64,000 nt of DNA from Streptomyces sp. NBC_00249 (GTDB taxonomy: Bacteria > Actinomycetota > Actinomycetes > Streptomycetales > Streptomycetaceae): NCBI RefSeq assembly GCF_026342355.1, contig NZ_JAPEMV010000002.1, positions 744,001 through 808,000 of the forward strand, given 5' to 3'. A program made the position numbers and the translations under genes. The notes below the pieces were generated by a model. The model searched no databases, was not told the origin of the DNA, and was given only the letters and a program-made list of their open reading frames with translations. Position 1 is the stretch's first letter. Each line of letters opens with the position of its first letter. Positions 29,324-37,889 of the stretch are shown in pieces.

Positions 29324-29598
29324 CCCCCGCAGGCGAGCCGGACGGCGGGGCGCCCCGGCCGGAACCCCGGGCCGCGCGCCCGCCGCGGGCCGCGCGGCAG
29401 GAGCGCAAGCAGGTCCTGCTCCGGCTCGACCCGCAGGTCTACGACGCCCTCGCGCGCTGGGCGGGCGAGGAGCTGCGCAGCGCGAACGCGCAGATCGAGT
29501 TCCTGCTCCGGCGGGCCCTGTCCGAGTCCGGCCGGCTGCCGGGCGGGGCCGCCCCGATCCCCCCGCGCGGCCGCCCCCGGCGTACGTCCGACTCCTGA
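29320..29598 (+). CDS. Small Arc/RHH-like protein coupled to the SPFH gene
   Basis: 92 residues from GTG 29320, which overlaps the SPFH stop (GTGA). An Ala/Pro/Arg-rich start of about 28 residues precedes KQVLLRLDPQVYDALARWAGEELRSANAQIEFLLRRAL, which has the beta-helix-helix pattern of Arc/MetJ-type ribbon-helix-helix proteins (R-L-D-P, then Y-D-A-L, then N-A-Q-I-E-F). A Pro/Arg tail follows. It is likely a small DNA-binding protein or an adaptor for the SPFH scaffold; the tight coupling favours a shared function. Confidence 0.72.
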   Translation: MTPAGEPDGGAPRPEPRAARPPRAARQERKQVLLRLDPQVYDALARWAGEELRSANAQIEFLLRRALSESGRLPGGAAPIPPRGRPRRTSDS

Positions 29599-29610
29599 CC
29601 GCCGCCGCCT

Positions 29611-31095
29611 TCAGGGGCGGCGGCTCAGCAGCACGAAGCCGTCCTGTTCGGCCACGCTCGCGTAGCCGTTCGCTCGGGACCGCGCCAGGGCGATCGACTC
29701 GGCCGGAACGGACAGCGGCCAGTGCCGCCACACCGGGACCCGGGTGTCCACGATGATCCACTGCGGGCCGGGACGGCTGTCCTGCCAGCCGTAGACGCTG
29801 ACGCTCGTACGGTCGGTCAGGTGCGGCACCAGGTTGTCCGAGGCCTGCACCACGGCCCCGTCCGGGATCCGGTCCATCAGCCGCTCGGCGACCGCCGCCC
29901 GGGGATCGGCCCGCCAGGTGGCGGGCTGCACCAGCTGCCACCAGGAGTACGCGGGGAGCAGCAGCAGGCAGACCCCGGCCGCGCCGAGGAGATAGCGGCG
30001 CAGGCCCGCGGGGCTGCTCCCGCGCCGGTTCAGGGCGTCCACGAAGGCCGCGAAGACGACCGGCATCAGGACCAGCGAGTAGTGGTAGCCGGTCCCCCAG
30101 TGCACGGGGTTGTCCGAGGCGAGCCGCCACACCAGCGTGGGCACGGCCACCCACATCAGCGGTGAGCGCACCGCCAGGAACAGGGTCGGCGCCAGCACCA
30201 GGACCAGGGTCGCGACCTTCGTCTCGGGGGTGAGCAGCCCGACCGTCATCCGGTACAGGGAATCGCCCGCGCCGCCCGCGGCCCCGCCGGCGGCCTCCGT
30301 GCCGTGGGAGGCGACGTAGCCGTCGAACCCCTGCGGGTGGAAGGCGGGCAGCACCACCGTCATGACCAGCAGCGCCCCGGCGGCGCCGGCCAGGGCGACG
30401 AGGATGCCGGTGCGGCGCGCGCCCGGCCCGCAGCGCCAGGCGATGACCAGCCCGATCACCGCCACCGTCAGCCCGAGGTCCTCCTTGACCAGGAGCAGCG
30501 GCAGCGCCCAGCAGGCCGCCGCCCGCATCCGCCCCTCGCCGAGCGCGGCCAGGGAGGCGGCGAGCAGCGGGACGGCGAAGGCCACCTCGTGGAAGTCGTA
30601 GCCGACGCCGCTCGCGAGGCCCCAGGACAGTCCGTAGCAGAGCCCGGTCACCACGGCGGCCGGGGCGCCCAGCGCCCGGTGCGCCCAGCGGGCGAGCGGC
30701 AGCACGCTCGCGGCGATCAGCGCCGCCTGGGCGAGGAGCAGGGTGCTCGCGGAGGGCCAGATCCGGTAGAGGGGCGCCAGCAGGGCGATGACCGGGGAGA
30801 AGTGGTCCCCGAGGACGGGGAAGTCCGGGCCCTTGATCTCGGAGACGGGCAGCCGGCCCGTCGCGTAGGAGCGGACGGCCTGCTCGAAGATCCCGAGGTC
30901 GAAGCTGCGGGAGAGGAACCGCTGGTGGGTGCGCAGGGACAGGGCCGCGTAGACGAGGAAGAGCCCGCCCGCGAGTGCCCAGATCCACCAGGGGGTGCCG
31001 GGGCGGGGGGCGGCGGGCGGCCGGTCGCGGGTGCGGGCGTCCGGTCCGGTCTGCTGCGGCGGGAGCGCGGCGGTCTCGGCGGGGGATCCGTGCAT
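29611..31095 (-). CDS. DUF2079 polytopic membrane protein
   Basis: 494 residues from ATG 31095 (AAAGG upstream). It has a disordered cytoplasmic N-terminus, then about 10-12 hydrophobic segments in the pattern of DUF2079, a GT-C-like membrane family: WWIWALAGGLFLVYAALSL, FDLGIFEQAVRSYATG and IKGPDFPVLGDHFSPVIALLAPLY with the acidic residues typical of the first outer loop. The C-terminal extracellular part includes IPDGAVVQASDNLVPHLTDR. Related GT-C enzymes use polyprenyl-phosphate sugar donors; activity is not proven for this family. Confidence 0.85.
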   Translation of the reverse strand: MHGSPAETAALPPQQTGPDARTRDRPPAAPRPGTPWWIWALAGGLFLVYAALSLRTHQRFLSRSFDLGIFEQAVRSYATGRLPVSEIKGPDFPVLGDHFSPVIALLAPLYRIWPSASTLLLAQAALIAASVLPLARWAHRALGAPAAVVTGLCYGLSWGLASGVGYDFHEVAFAVPLLAASLAALGEGRMRAAACWALPLLLVKEDLGLTVAVIGLVIAWRCGPGARRTGILVALAGAAGALLVMTVVLPAFHPQGFDGYVASHGTEAAGGAAGGAGDSLYRMTVGLLTPETKVATLVLVLAPTLFLAVRSPLMWVAVPTLVWRLASDNPVHWGTGYHYSLVLMPVVFAAFVDALNRRGSSPAGLRRYLLGAAGVCLLLLPAYSWWQLVQPATWRADPRAAVAERLMDRIPDGAVVQASDNLVPHLTDRTSVSVYGWQDSRPGPQWIIVDTRVPVWRHWPLSVPAESIALARSRANGYASVAEQDGFVLLSRRP

Positions 31096-31364
31096 GGCGC
31101 GCCTTTCGGGATGCGGTGCCGGGCGGGGCCCGTGGGCCCTGGAGACCGGTGGACCCGGAGGCTCGTGGGCCGGCGGGCCGGGAGACCCTGGCGGGGGCGG
31201 CTCCCAAGGTGCCAGCCCCGCGGGGGCCCCGCACCGAGCCGCCCCCGGCGCCCGCGAAGTCCCCACGAATGGCCGCAGCCCCGGCTCCCGCCGGAACGGA
31301 TGCCGGGCGCCGGGCGCGGCCACGGCCCGGCCCCACGACCCCGGCCCCGCCTCGACCCGGCGAC

Positions 31365-31396
31365 CTATACACGGTGCGTATACACCACGTGTATAG
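31365..31396. promoter_or_regulatory. PadR operator and probable leaderless promoter
   Basis: Perfect 9-bp inverted arms ctatacacg (31365-31373) and cgtgtatag (31388-31396) with a 14-bp spacer that itself contains tatacac. The right arm includes TATAGT (31392-31397), a good -10 box; with the start codon at 31405 the transcript would begin at or next to the ATG. PadR repressors typically bind such TA-rich palindromes at their own promoter. Confidence 0.75.
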
Positions 31397-31404
31397 TCGC
31401 CCGC

Positions 31405-31929
31405 ATGTCCATCGGTCACACCCTGCTCGGCCTCCTGGAGGCCGGCCCGCGCCACGGCTACGACCTCAAGCGCGCCTTCGACGAGAAATTCGGCCACGAC
31501 CGCCCTCTCGCCTACGGGCAGGTCTACTCGACCATGTCCCGCCTCCTGAAGAACGGCCTCGTCGAGGTCGAGGGCATCGAGTCCGGCGGCGGCCCCGACC
31601 GCAAGCGGTACGCCATCACCGACGCCGGGATCACCGACGTCGAGGCCTGGCTCGCGCAGCCCGAGAAGCCCGAGCCGTACCTCCAGTCCACCCTCTACAC
31701 CAAGGTCGTCCTCGCCCTGCTGACCGGCCGCAGCGCGAACGAGCTGCTGGACACCCAGCGGGCGGAGCACCTGCGGCTGATGCGCATCCTGACCCAGCGC
31801 AAGCGCAAGGGCGACCTCACCGACCAGCTGGTCTGCGACCACGCCCTGTTCCACCTGGAGGCCGACCTGCGCTGGCTCGAACTGACCGCCGCCCGCCTCG
31901 ACCAGCTCGCCCGGGAGGTACGCCCGTGA
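31405..31929 (+). CDS. PadR-family transcriptional regulator
   Basis: 174 residues. The N-terminal PadR winged helix is clear: TLLGLLEAGPRHGYDLKRAFDE, then YGQVYSTMSRLLKNGLVEVE, the wing GGPDRKRYAITDAG, and a C-terminal helical dimerisation region (LLTGRSANELLDTQRAEHLRLM). The gene begins 8 bp after the operator palindrome and shows no ribosome site, consistent with leaderless translation. Its stop overlaps the GTG of the ABC ATPase, so the regulator, ATPase and permease form one operon; PadR probably represses it until an exported drug or peptide binds. Confidence 0.93.
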   Translation: MSIGHTLLGLLEAGPRHGYDLKRAFDEKFGHDRPLAYGQVYSTMSRLLKNGLVEVEGIESGGGPDRKRYAITDAGITDVEAWLAQPEKPEPYLQSTLYTKVVLALLTGRSANELLDTQRAEHLRLMRILTQRKRKGDLTDQLVCDHALFHLEADLRWLELTAARLDQLAREVRP

Positions 31930-32612
31930 CCCCCGCCGGTACCCTGCTCGCCGCCACGGACCTCCGCAAGGAGTACGGACCCACCACCGCCCTCGACGGC
32001 GTCGGCTTCTCCATCCACCCCGGCGAGGTCGTCGCCGTCATGGGCCCCTCCGGCTCCGGCAAGTCGACCCTGCTCCACTGCCTCGCCGGGATCGTCCCGC
32101 CCGACTCGGGCACCGTCACCTACGCGGGCCGCGAGCTGACCGCCCTGAACGACGCCGAGCGCAGCGCCCTGCGCCGCACCGAGTTCGGCTTCGTCTTCCA
32201 GTTCGGCCGGCTCGTCCCCGAGCTGACCGCGGTGGAGAACGTCGCCCTGCCGCTGCGTCTGAACGGCGTGAAGCGCAAGGAGGCCGAGGCGACGGCCCTG
32301 CAGTGGATGGAACGGCTCCAGGTCGAGGACACCCGCACCAAGCGCCCCGGCGAGATCAGCGGCGGCCAGAGCCAGCGCGTGGCCGTCGCCCGCGCCCTGG
32401 TCACCCGGCCCCGGGTGGTGTTCGCCGACGAGCCCACCGGAGCCCTCGACTCCCTCAACGGCGAACTGGTGATGCAGCTGCTCACCGAGGCGGCCCGGTC
32501 CGCGAACGCCGCCGTCGTCCTGGTCACGCACGAGACCCGCGTGGCCGCGTACTCCGACCGCGAGATCGTCATACGTGACGGCCGGTCCCGTGACATGGAG
32601 CGGATCATATGA
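31926..32612 (+). CDS. MacB-type ABC transporter ATP-binding protein
   Basis: 228 residues from GTG 31926, overlapping the padR stop by four bases. It has Walker A GPSGSGKSTLLHCLAG, Q-loop FGFVFQFGRLVPELTAVENVALPL, signature ISGGQSQRVAVARALVTRP, Walker B VVFADEPTGALD and the H-loop VLVTHE. The LolD/MacB-like Q-loop and the linked FtsX-type permease mark it as an exporter or lipoprotein/peptide-handling ABC system. The ATG of the permease overlaps its stop. Confidence 0.95.
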   Translation: MTPAGTLLAATDLRKEYGPTTALDGVGFSIHPGEVVAVMGPSGSGKSTLLHCLAGIVPPDSGTVTYAGRELTALNDAERSALRRTEFGFVFQFGRLVPELTAVENVALPLRLNGVKRKEAEATALQWMERLQVEDTRTKRPGEISGGQSQRVAVARALVTRPRVVFADEPTGALDSLNGELVMQLLTEAARSANAAVVLVTHETRVAAYSDREIVIRDGRSRDMERII

Positions 32613-34951
32613 ACGGCCGCGCGGTATGGGCCCGCGACCTCGCCATGGGCGCCCGCTTCGCCTTCGGCGGCCGCGAGGGGTGGATCCGCACCCTGCTCAC
32701 CGGCGTCGGGGTCGGCCTCGGAGTCGCCCTGCTGCTGATCAGCACCGCGATCCCCGGCGCGTTCGCCGCCCGCATCGACCGCGAGGCGGCCCGCGAGAGC
32801 GCGAACAGGTCCATCACCAACGGACCGCGCGGCGACACCCTGCTGGCCGTGAAGGTCAACCAGAACTACCACGGCCTGGACATCGGCGGCCGCCTGGTGG
32901 AGGCGGAGAGCCCCCGGGCCCCCCTCCCGCCGGGCCTGACGAAGATCCCCGGCCCCGGCGAGCTGGCCGTCTCCCCCGCGCTGGGCAAGCTGCTGGACTC
33001 CGCCGACGGAGCGCTGCTGCGCGAGCGCCTCGACGGGCGGGTCACCGAGACGGTCGGCGACGCCGGCCTGACCGGCCCCGGCGAACTCCTCTTCTACCTG
33101 GGCGGCGAGAAGCTGGAGCAGCGCGCCCCGCAGGAGTTCCGCGTCCTCGACCGCATCGGCGTCTTCGGCGCCACGGTGCGGGAGCGGAACCTCGACCCGG
33201 TGCTGACGCTCCTGGTCGTCCTGACCTTCGTGGCCCTGCTCACGCCCATCGCCGTGTTCATCGCCGCCGCCGTCCGCCTCGGCGGCGAGGGGCGCGACCA
33301 GCGGCTCGCCGCGCTGCGCCTGGTGGGCGCCGACAGCCCCATGGTGCGCCGGATCGCGGCCGGCGAGGCACTGGTCGGGTCCCTGGCCGGGCTGCTGTTC
33401 GGCGCCGGGTTCTTCCTGATCGGCCGCGGGCTGGTCGGTTCCGTCACCCTCGGCCAGCGCAGCATCTTCCCGGCGGACCTCGACCCCTCGCCGGGGCTCG
33501 TGCTGCTGGTGGCCCTCGCCGTGCCCGCCGCCGCCGTGGCGGTGACCCTGTTCACCCTGCGCGGGGTGGTCGTCGAACCGCTGGGCACGGTCCACCGGCA
33601 GACTCCGGGCCGGCGCCGGATCTGGTGGCGGCTGCTGCTGCCCGCCGCCGGGCTCGGGCTGCTGGCGACGATGCCGCGCGGCGCCGGTGAGACCGCGGGG
33701 CTCAGCCAGTGGCAGGTCGCGGGCGGTGCGCTGCTGCTGCTGGTCGGCATCACCGCCCTGCTGCCCTGGGTCCTGGAACGCGCCGTCGGGCGGCTCTCCG
33801 GCGGCCCGGTCTCCTTCCAGCTGGCCGTCCGCCGGCTCCAGGTGAGCACCGGCACCGCCGCCCGCCTGGTCAACGGCATCGCGGTCGCCGTGGCCGGGGC
33901 CATCGCCCTGCAGATGCTCTTCTCGGGCGTCGAGGACTCGTACACCAGGGAGACCGGCCAGGACCCGACGCGGGCCGCCGTCGCGGTCGTGCTGCGCGAC
34001 GGCGACGGCACCCGGCTCGACACGATCGCCGGGCAGATCTCCGCCGCCCCGGGCGTCGCCAGGACCGTACCGCTGGCCACCTTCCGCGCGGCGCACCAGA
34101 TCCCGGTCCCCGACATCGGGCAGCGGATCGACGTCACCGTCGGCACCTGCGAGGCGCTCGCCGAGGTCGCGGTGCTCGACTCCTGCAAAGAGGGCGACGC
34201 CTTCGTCCTGACCGCCGAGCGGGGCATCTACGGGGCCACGGCCAAGCCGGGCGACGAGCTCTTCACCGGGGACGTCAGCGGCTACGGCACCGACGGGGAA
34301 CCGGCCGCCAAATGGACCTTCCCGGCAGGCGCCCGCAAGGCCCTCGGCCGCCCCGATCCCACCGGCCTCCTGCGCGAGGGCCTGCTCGTCACCCCGTCCG
34401 CCGCGCCGAAGGACCTGGGCGACGGCCGGACCGCGCGGATCTTCGTCCAGCTCGACGACTCCGTGCCCGACGCGCTGGAACTGGTCCGCACGGCCACCTT
34501 CAAGGCGGCTCCCTTCGCCACCGCCATGACGCTGAAGGAGACCTACCGGGTCTCCAGTTACGGGGCGATCCGCACCGGTCTGCTCTTCGGCGCGACCGGC
34601 GTGCTGGTCCTGATCGGCACGAGCCTGCTCGTCTACCAGCTGGAACAGCTGCGCGAGCGCCGCAAACTGCTGTCCGCGCTGGTCGCCTTCGGTACGAAGC
34701 GCTCCACGCTGGGCCTGTCGGTGCTGTGGCAGACGGCCCTGCCCGTCGGGGTGGGCGTGGCCCTCGCGGCCGTGGCGGGGATCGGGCTGGGCTCGCTCCT
34801 GCGGGCGATGACGAGCCGCCCGCTCGTCGTCGACTGGACCGTGGTGGCGACGATGACCGGCGCCGGCGCGGGCCTGGTCGTCGCGGTGACCCTGCTCAGC
34901 CTGCCGCCGCTGCTGCGCCTGGTCCGCCCCGACGGCCTGCGCACCGAGTAG
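32609..34951 (+). CDS. FtsX-like permease of the PadR-linked ABC exporter
   Basis: 780 residues. The MacB/FtsX duplicated architecture is visible: an N-terminal helix (LLTGVGVGLGVALLLISTAI), an extracytoplasmic domain, a first FtsX core (VLTLLVVLTFVALLTPIAVFIAAAV, then GGEGRDQRLAALRLVGAD and GEALVGSLAGLLFG), a middle transmembrane block, a second extracytoplasmic domain (about residues 460-640), and a second FtsX core ending LLRLVRPDGLRTE. It pairs with the ATPase to export a drug, peptide or lipid. Start overlap ATGA with the ATPase gene. Confidence 0.9.
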   Translation: MNGRAVWARDLAMGARFAFGGREGWIRTLLTGVGVGLGVALLLISTAIPGAFAARIDREAARESANRSITNGPRGDTLLAVKVNQNYHGLDIGGRLVEAESPRAPLPPGLTKIPGPGELAVSPALGKLLDSADGALLRERLDGRVTETVGDAGLTGPGELLFYLGGEKLEQRAPQEFRVLDRIGVFGATVRERNLDPVLTLLVVLTFVALLTPIAVFIAAAVRLGGEGRDQRLAALRLVGADSPMVRRIAAGEALVGSLAGLLFGAGFFLIGRGLVGSVTLGQRSIFPADLDPSPGLVLLVALAVPAAAVAVTLFTLRGVVVEPLGTVHRQTPGRRRIWWRLLLPAAGLGLLATMPRGAGETAGLSQWQVAGGALLLLVGITALLPWVLERAVGRLSGGPVSFQLAVRRLQVSTGTAARLVNGIAVAVAGAIALQMLFSGVEDSYTRETGQDPTRAAVAVVLRDGDGTRLDTIAGQISAAPGVARTVPLATFRAAHQIPVPDIGQRIDVTVGTCEALAEVAVLDSCKEGDAFVLTAERGIYGATAKPGDELFTGDVSGYGTDGEPAAKWTFPAGARKALGRPDPTGLLREGLLVTPSAAPKDLGDGRTARIFVQLDDSVPDALELVRTATFKAAPFATAMTLKETYRVSSYGAIRTGLLFGATGVLVLIGTSLLVYQLEQLRERRKLLSALVAFGTKRSTLGLSVLWQTALPVGVGVALAAVAGIGLGSLLRAMTSRPLVVDWTVVATMTGAGAGLVVAVTLLSLPPLLRLVRPDGLRTE

Positions 34952-34960
34952 CCGAAGGGC

Positions 34961-35908
34961 TCAGTCGGTGGGCCATACCGGGAGCGGGCGCACGGCCTCG
35001 CGCAGTGCGCCCGCGATGGCCCGGAACTCCTCCTGCCGGGCCGTGCCGCTCCGCACGGCCAGGGCGATGCGCCGCGAGGGGGCGGGCTCGGCGAAGTACC
35101 CGGTGGACAGCTGCTCGTTGCGGGTCGTCTCCAGCCGCAGCGCGGTGCGCGGCAGCAGGGTCACCCCGAGTCCCCCTGCGACGAGCTGGACGAGGGTGGA
35201 GAGACCGGCGGCGGTGGTGGTGACGTCCGCCCCGGCGGTGCGGCCGGCCTCCCGGCAGATGTCCAGGGCCTGGTCGCGCAGGCAGTGCCCCTCGTCGAGC
35301 AACAGGAGCTGCAGGCCCCGCAGTTCCTCGCGCGGGATGTCCCGGCGTCCGGCGAGCGGGTGCTCGCGGGGCGCGAGGAGGACGAAGTCCTCGTCGAAGA
35401 GCGGCAGTTCGGTGACTCCGGGGACTCCGAGCGGGACCGCGAGCAGCAGCAGGTCGAGCCGCCCGCCGGCCAGCCCTTCCAGCAGCGAGGAGGTCTGCTC
35501 CTCGTGGACCTGGAGGTCCATGCGGGGGTAGCGCCGCTGGAAGAGCCCGAGCACGGTCGGCAGCAGGTACGGGGCCACGGTGGGGATCACTCCGAGGCGC
35601 AGCGCCCCGGTGAAGGGGGCCCGTACGGCCTCGGCCTCCTCCAGCAGTCCGCCGACCGCCTCGAGCACGCCGCGGACCCGCAGGGCGATCCGCTCCCCGG
35701 CGGGCGAGAGCAGCACCTTGCGGGTGGTGCGTTCGAGCAGCTGGACGCCGAGGGCCTCCTCCAGTGCGGAGACGGCCCCGGACAGGGCGGGCTGGCTCAT
35801 GCCGATGGCCGCGGCGGCGTCGCGGAAGTGCAGGTGCTCGGCGACGGCCGCGAAGGCGCGCAGCTGTGCGAGCGTCGGTTGCTTCGTTCCTCTATTACTG
35901 ACAGCCAC
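34961..35908 (-). CDS. oxyR: OxyR-type LysR regulator of peroxide response
   Basis: 315 residues from GTG 35908; no clear ribosome site is visible. The LysR winged helix-turn-helix is at residues about 10-70 (TLAQLRAFAAVAEHLHFRDAAAAIGMSQPALS). The sensing domain has the OxyR redox pair in LLLLDEGHCLRDQALDICREAG, two cysteines nine residues apart matching E. coli C199 and C208. It is divergent from ahpC-ahpD, the classical OxyR regulon target, sharing a 135-bp intergenic region. It is likely activated by disulfide formation with H2O2. Confidence 0.95.
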   Translation of the reverse strand: MAVSNRGTKQPTLAQLRAFAAVAEHLHFRDAAAAIGMSQPALSGAVSALEEALGVQLLERTTRKVLLSPAGERIALRVRGVLEAVGGLLEEAEAVRAPFTGALRLGVIPTVAPYLLPTVLGLFQRRYPRMDLQVHEEQTSSLLEGLAGGRLDLLLLAVPLGVPGVTELPLFDEDFVLLAPREHPLAGRRDIPREELRGLQLLLLDEGHCLRDQALDICREAGRTAGADVTTTAAGLSTLVQLVAGGLGVTLLPRTALRLETTRNEQLSTGYFAEPAPSRRIALAVRSGTARQEEFRAIAGALREAVRPLPVWPTD

Positions 35909-36043
35909 TGATAGGTATCTCCGATCGCTCGGCACAAGAGTAGCTATTTCTGTAATCAATGCAGCTGTGTCAGCATGTGAGATCCGTCCAACCCCCTCGG
36001 AAAACCCCCAAAAGGGGCACTTTCCATTCCGCAAGGAGAGTTC
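35909..36043. promoter_or_regulatory. oxyR-ahpC divergent control region
   Basis: The 135 bp between the divergent genes are AT-richer than their surroundings. A GATA-nn-TATC partial dyad at 35910-35919 and gtagctatttc about 20 bp further resemble spaced ATAG/CTAT half-sites of OxyR operators. The ahpC ribosome site (aaggagag) ends at 36040. Exact promoter boxes cannot be assigned by eye. Confidence 0.5.
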
Positions 36044-36598
36044 GTGCTCACTGTCGGTGACAAGTTCCCCAGCTACGACCTGACCGCCTGCGTCTCCCTC
36101 GAAGCCGGCAACGAGTTCGCCCAGATCGACCACAAGACCTACGAGGGCAAGTGGAAGGTCGTCTTCGCCTGGCCGCTGGACTTCACCTTCGTGTGCCCGA
36201 CCGAGATCGCCGCCTTCGGCAAGCTGAACGAGGAGTTCGCCGACCGCGACGCCCAGGTCCTCGGCTTCTCCCTGGACTCGGAGTACGTCCACCACGCCTG
36301 GCGCAAGGACCACGCCGACCTGCGTGACCTGCCCTTCCCGATGATGTCCGACATCAAGCGCGAGCTCTCCACCGAGCTGGGCATCCTCGGCGAGGACGGC
36401 CTGCCGATGCGCGCCGTCTTCATCGTGGACCCGAACAACGAGATCCAGTTCTCGATGGTGACCGCCGGTTCCGTGGGCCGTAACCCGAAGGAGGTCCTGC
36501 GGGTCCTCGACGCCCTGCAGACCGACGAGCTGTGCCCCTGCAACTGGAACAAGGGCGACAGCACCATCGACGCCGGCGCGCTGCTGGCCGGTGAGTGA
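36044..36598 (+). CDS. ahpC: Alkyl hydroperoxide reductase / peroxiredoxin AhpC
   Basis: 184 residues from GTG 36044. It is a typical 2-Cys peroxiredoxin: peroxidatic cysteine near residue 51 in PLDFTFVCPTEIAAFGKLN and resolving cysteine region LCPCNWNKGD near the C-terminus, with the conserved Arg in the DPNNEIQF segment. It reduces organic peroxides and H2O2 and in actinomycetes is recycled by AhpD. It is followed after 3 bp by ahpD and controlled by the divergent oxyR. Confidence 0.97.
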   Translation: MLTVGDKFPSYDLTACVSLEAGNEFAQIDHKTYEGKWKVVFAWPLDFTFVCPTEIAAFGKLNEEFADRDAQVLGFSLDSEYVHHAWRKDHADLRDLPFPMMSDIKRELSTELGILGEDGLPMRAVFIVDPNNEIQFSMVTAGSVGRNPKEVLRVLDALQTDELCPCNWNKGDSTIDAGALLAGE

Positions 36599-36601
36599 CG
36601 G

Positions 36602-37141
36602 ATGTCCCTCGACTCCCTGAAGTCGGCCATACCGGACTTCGCCAAGGACCTGAAGCTGAACCTCGGTTCGGTCATCGGCAACCAGGACAAGCTCTCCGAG
36701 CAGCAGCTCTGGGGCACCGTCCTGTCCTGCGCGATCGCCGCCCGCTCCCCGCGCGTCCTGCGTGAGCTGGAGCCGGAGGCGAAGGCGGTCCTGTCGGCGG
36801 AGGCGTACACCGCCGCCAAGTCCGCCGCCGCGATCATGGCGATGAACAACGTCTTCTACCGCACGCGGCACCTGCTCTCCGACCCGGAGTACAACACCCT
36901 GCGCGCGGGCCTGCGGATGAACGTCATCGGCAACCCGGGCGTGGAGAAGGTCGACTTCGAGCTGTGGTCGCTCGCGGTCTCCGCCGTCAACGGCTGCGGC
37001 CAGTGCCTGGACTCGCACGAGCAGGTCCTGCGCAAGGCGGGCGTCGACCGCGAGACGGTCCAGGAGGCCTTCAAGATCGCTTCGGTGATCCAGGCCGTCG
37101 CCGTCACCCTCGACGCCGAAGCGGCCCTGGCCGCCGAGTAG
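36602..37141 (+). CDS. ahpD: Alkyl hydroperoxidase AhpD
   Basis: 179 residues, full length. The catalytic CxxC (C132, C135) is in [18 protein letters not shown], with the conserved Glu and His three and four residues on, as in mycobacterial AhpD. It reduces AhpC with electrons from lipoyl proteins. It starts 3 bp after the ahpC stop, so the two are one operon. Confidence 0.96.
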   Translation: MSLDSLKSAIPDFAKDLKLNLGSVIGNQDKLSEQQLWGTVLSCAIAARSPRVLRELEPEAKAVLSAEAYTAAKSAAAIMAMNNVFYRTRHLLSDPEYNTLRAGLRMNVIGNPGVEKVDFELWSLAVSAVNGCGQCLDSHEQVLRKAGVDRETVQEAFKIASVIQAVAVTLDAEAALAAE

Positions 37142-37171
37142 TCACCCGTACGTACGGCGACGTACGCACGA

Positions 37172-37209
37172 CGGGGCCCCCGCAGCCGTCACCGGCGGCG
37201 GGGGCCCCG
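37172..37209. terminator. Terminator after ahpD
   Basis: 12-bp perfect G/C arms 37172-37183 and 37198-37209 with a 14-nt loop; it also lies just past the stop of the converging minus-strand gene at 37215. Confidence 0.75.
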
Positions 37210-37214
37210 CGCGT

Positions 37215-37889
37215 TCACCTGCGCAGCCGGGCCATCAGGGCCCGCATGTCCTCGATCATCGCGGACTTGACCGCGTCCTCGTCGAGGGCCTCGCTCTCCA
37301 CGTCGCCCCACCAGGTGACGGTCATCGTGAAGACCGCCCCGCCGTCGAGCACCTGGAGCCGGGGCTTGTCCTGCTGTCCGGTGAACGTCGCCCGCTCGCC
37401 GAGTCCGGGAACCTGCTCCGCCGGGACGGACGGCATGCGCAGGTACGGATTGACATCGGGCCCGGAGCCGAACTCCACCTCGGGGTCCGCCTTCTTGTGC
37501 AGCTCGACCAGCACCTGCCCCTCGTGGGTGAAGGGGGACTCGCCCTTCCCCCCGGTGGAGAAGCAGTACGACCAGTCCAGCGCGGCACTCTCCGCGTGAC
37601 TGGGCATCCCCACCCCGAAGCCGCCGGCCACCGCGCCGACCGCCTTCAGCGGGGTCTCCGTGCAGAGCTGCTCGCTGTGCCGGTAGCGGATCGGCGGCCC
37701 GGCGTCGGCGGAACGTTCCCGCACCGCCAGCGTCCCGGCCCACACCGCGGAGGCCAGCACCATCCCGCCCAGCGCCCATACCCACGGCGCCCGTCGGCCG
37801 CGCGGGGGCGCGGTGGGGGCGTCCGGCCGGGCGTCCTCGGCGGGGCGGCCCGTGGCCCACTCCCCCTCGAGTTCAGGCTCGCTGATCAT
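37215..37889 (-). CDS. Single-pass membrane protein, unknown function
   Basis: 224 residues. About 33 cytoplasmic residues are followed by one transmembrane helix (APWVWALGGMVLASAVWAGTLAV) and an extracytoplasmic domain with QLCTETPLKAVGAV, SYCFSTGGKGES and FTMTVTWWGD. Two cysteines could form a disulfide. No family recognised. Its start overlaps the end of the AI-2E permease gene by 17 bp, so the two are probably cotranscribed. Confidence 0.72.
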   Translation of the reverse strand: MISEPELEGEWATGRPAEDARPDAPTAPPRGRRAPWVWALGGMVLASAVWAGTLAVRERSADAGPPIRYRHSEQLCTETPLKAVGAVAGGFGVGMPSHAESAALDWSYCFSTGGKGESPFTHEGQVLVELHKKADPEVEFGSGPDVNPYLRMPSVPAEQVPGLGERATFTGQQDKPRLQVLDGGAVFTMTVTWWGDVESEALDEDAVKSAMIEDMRALMARLRR

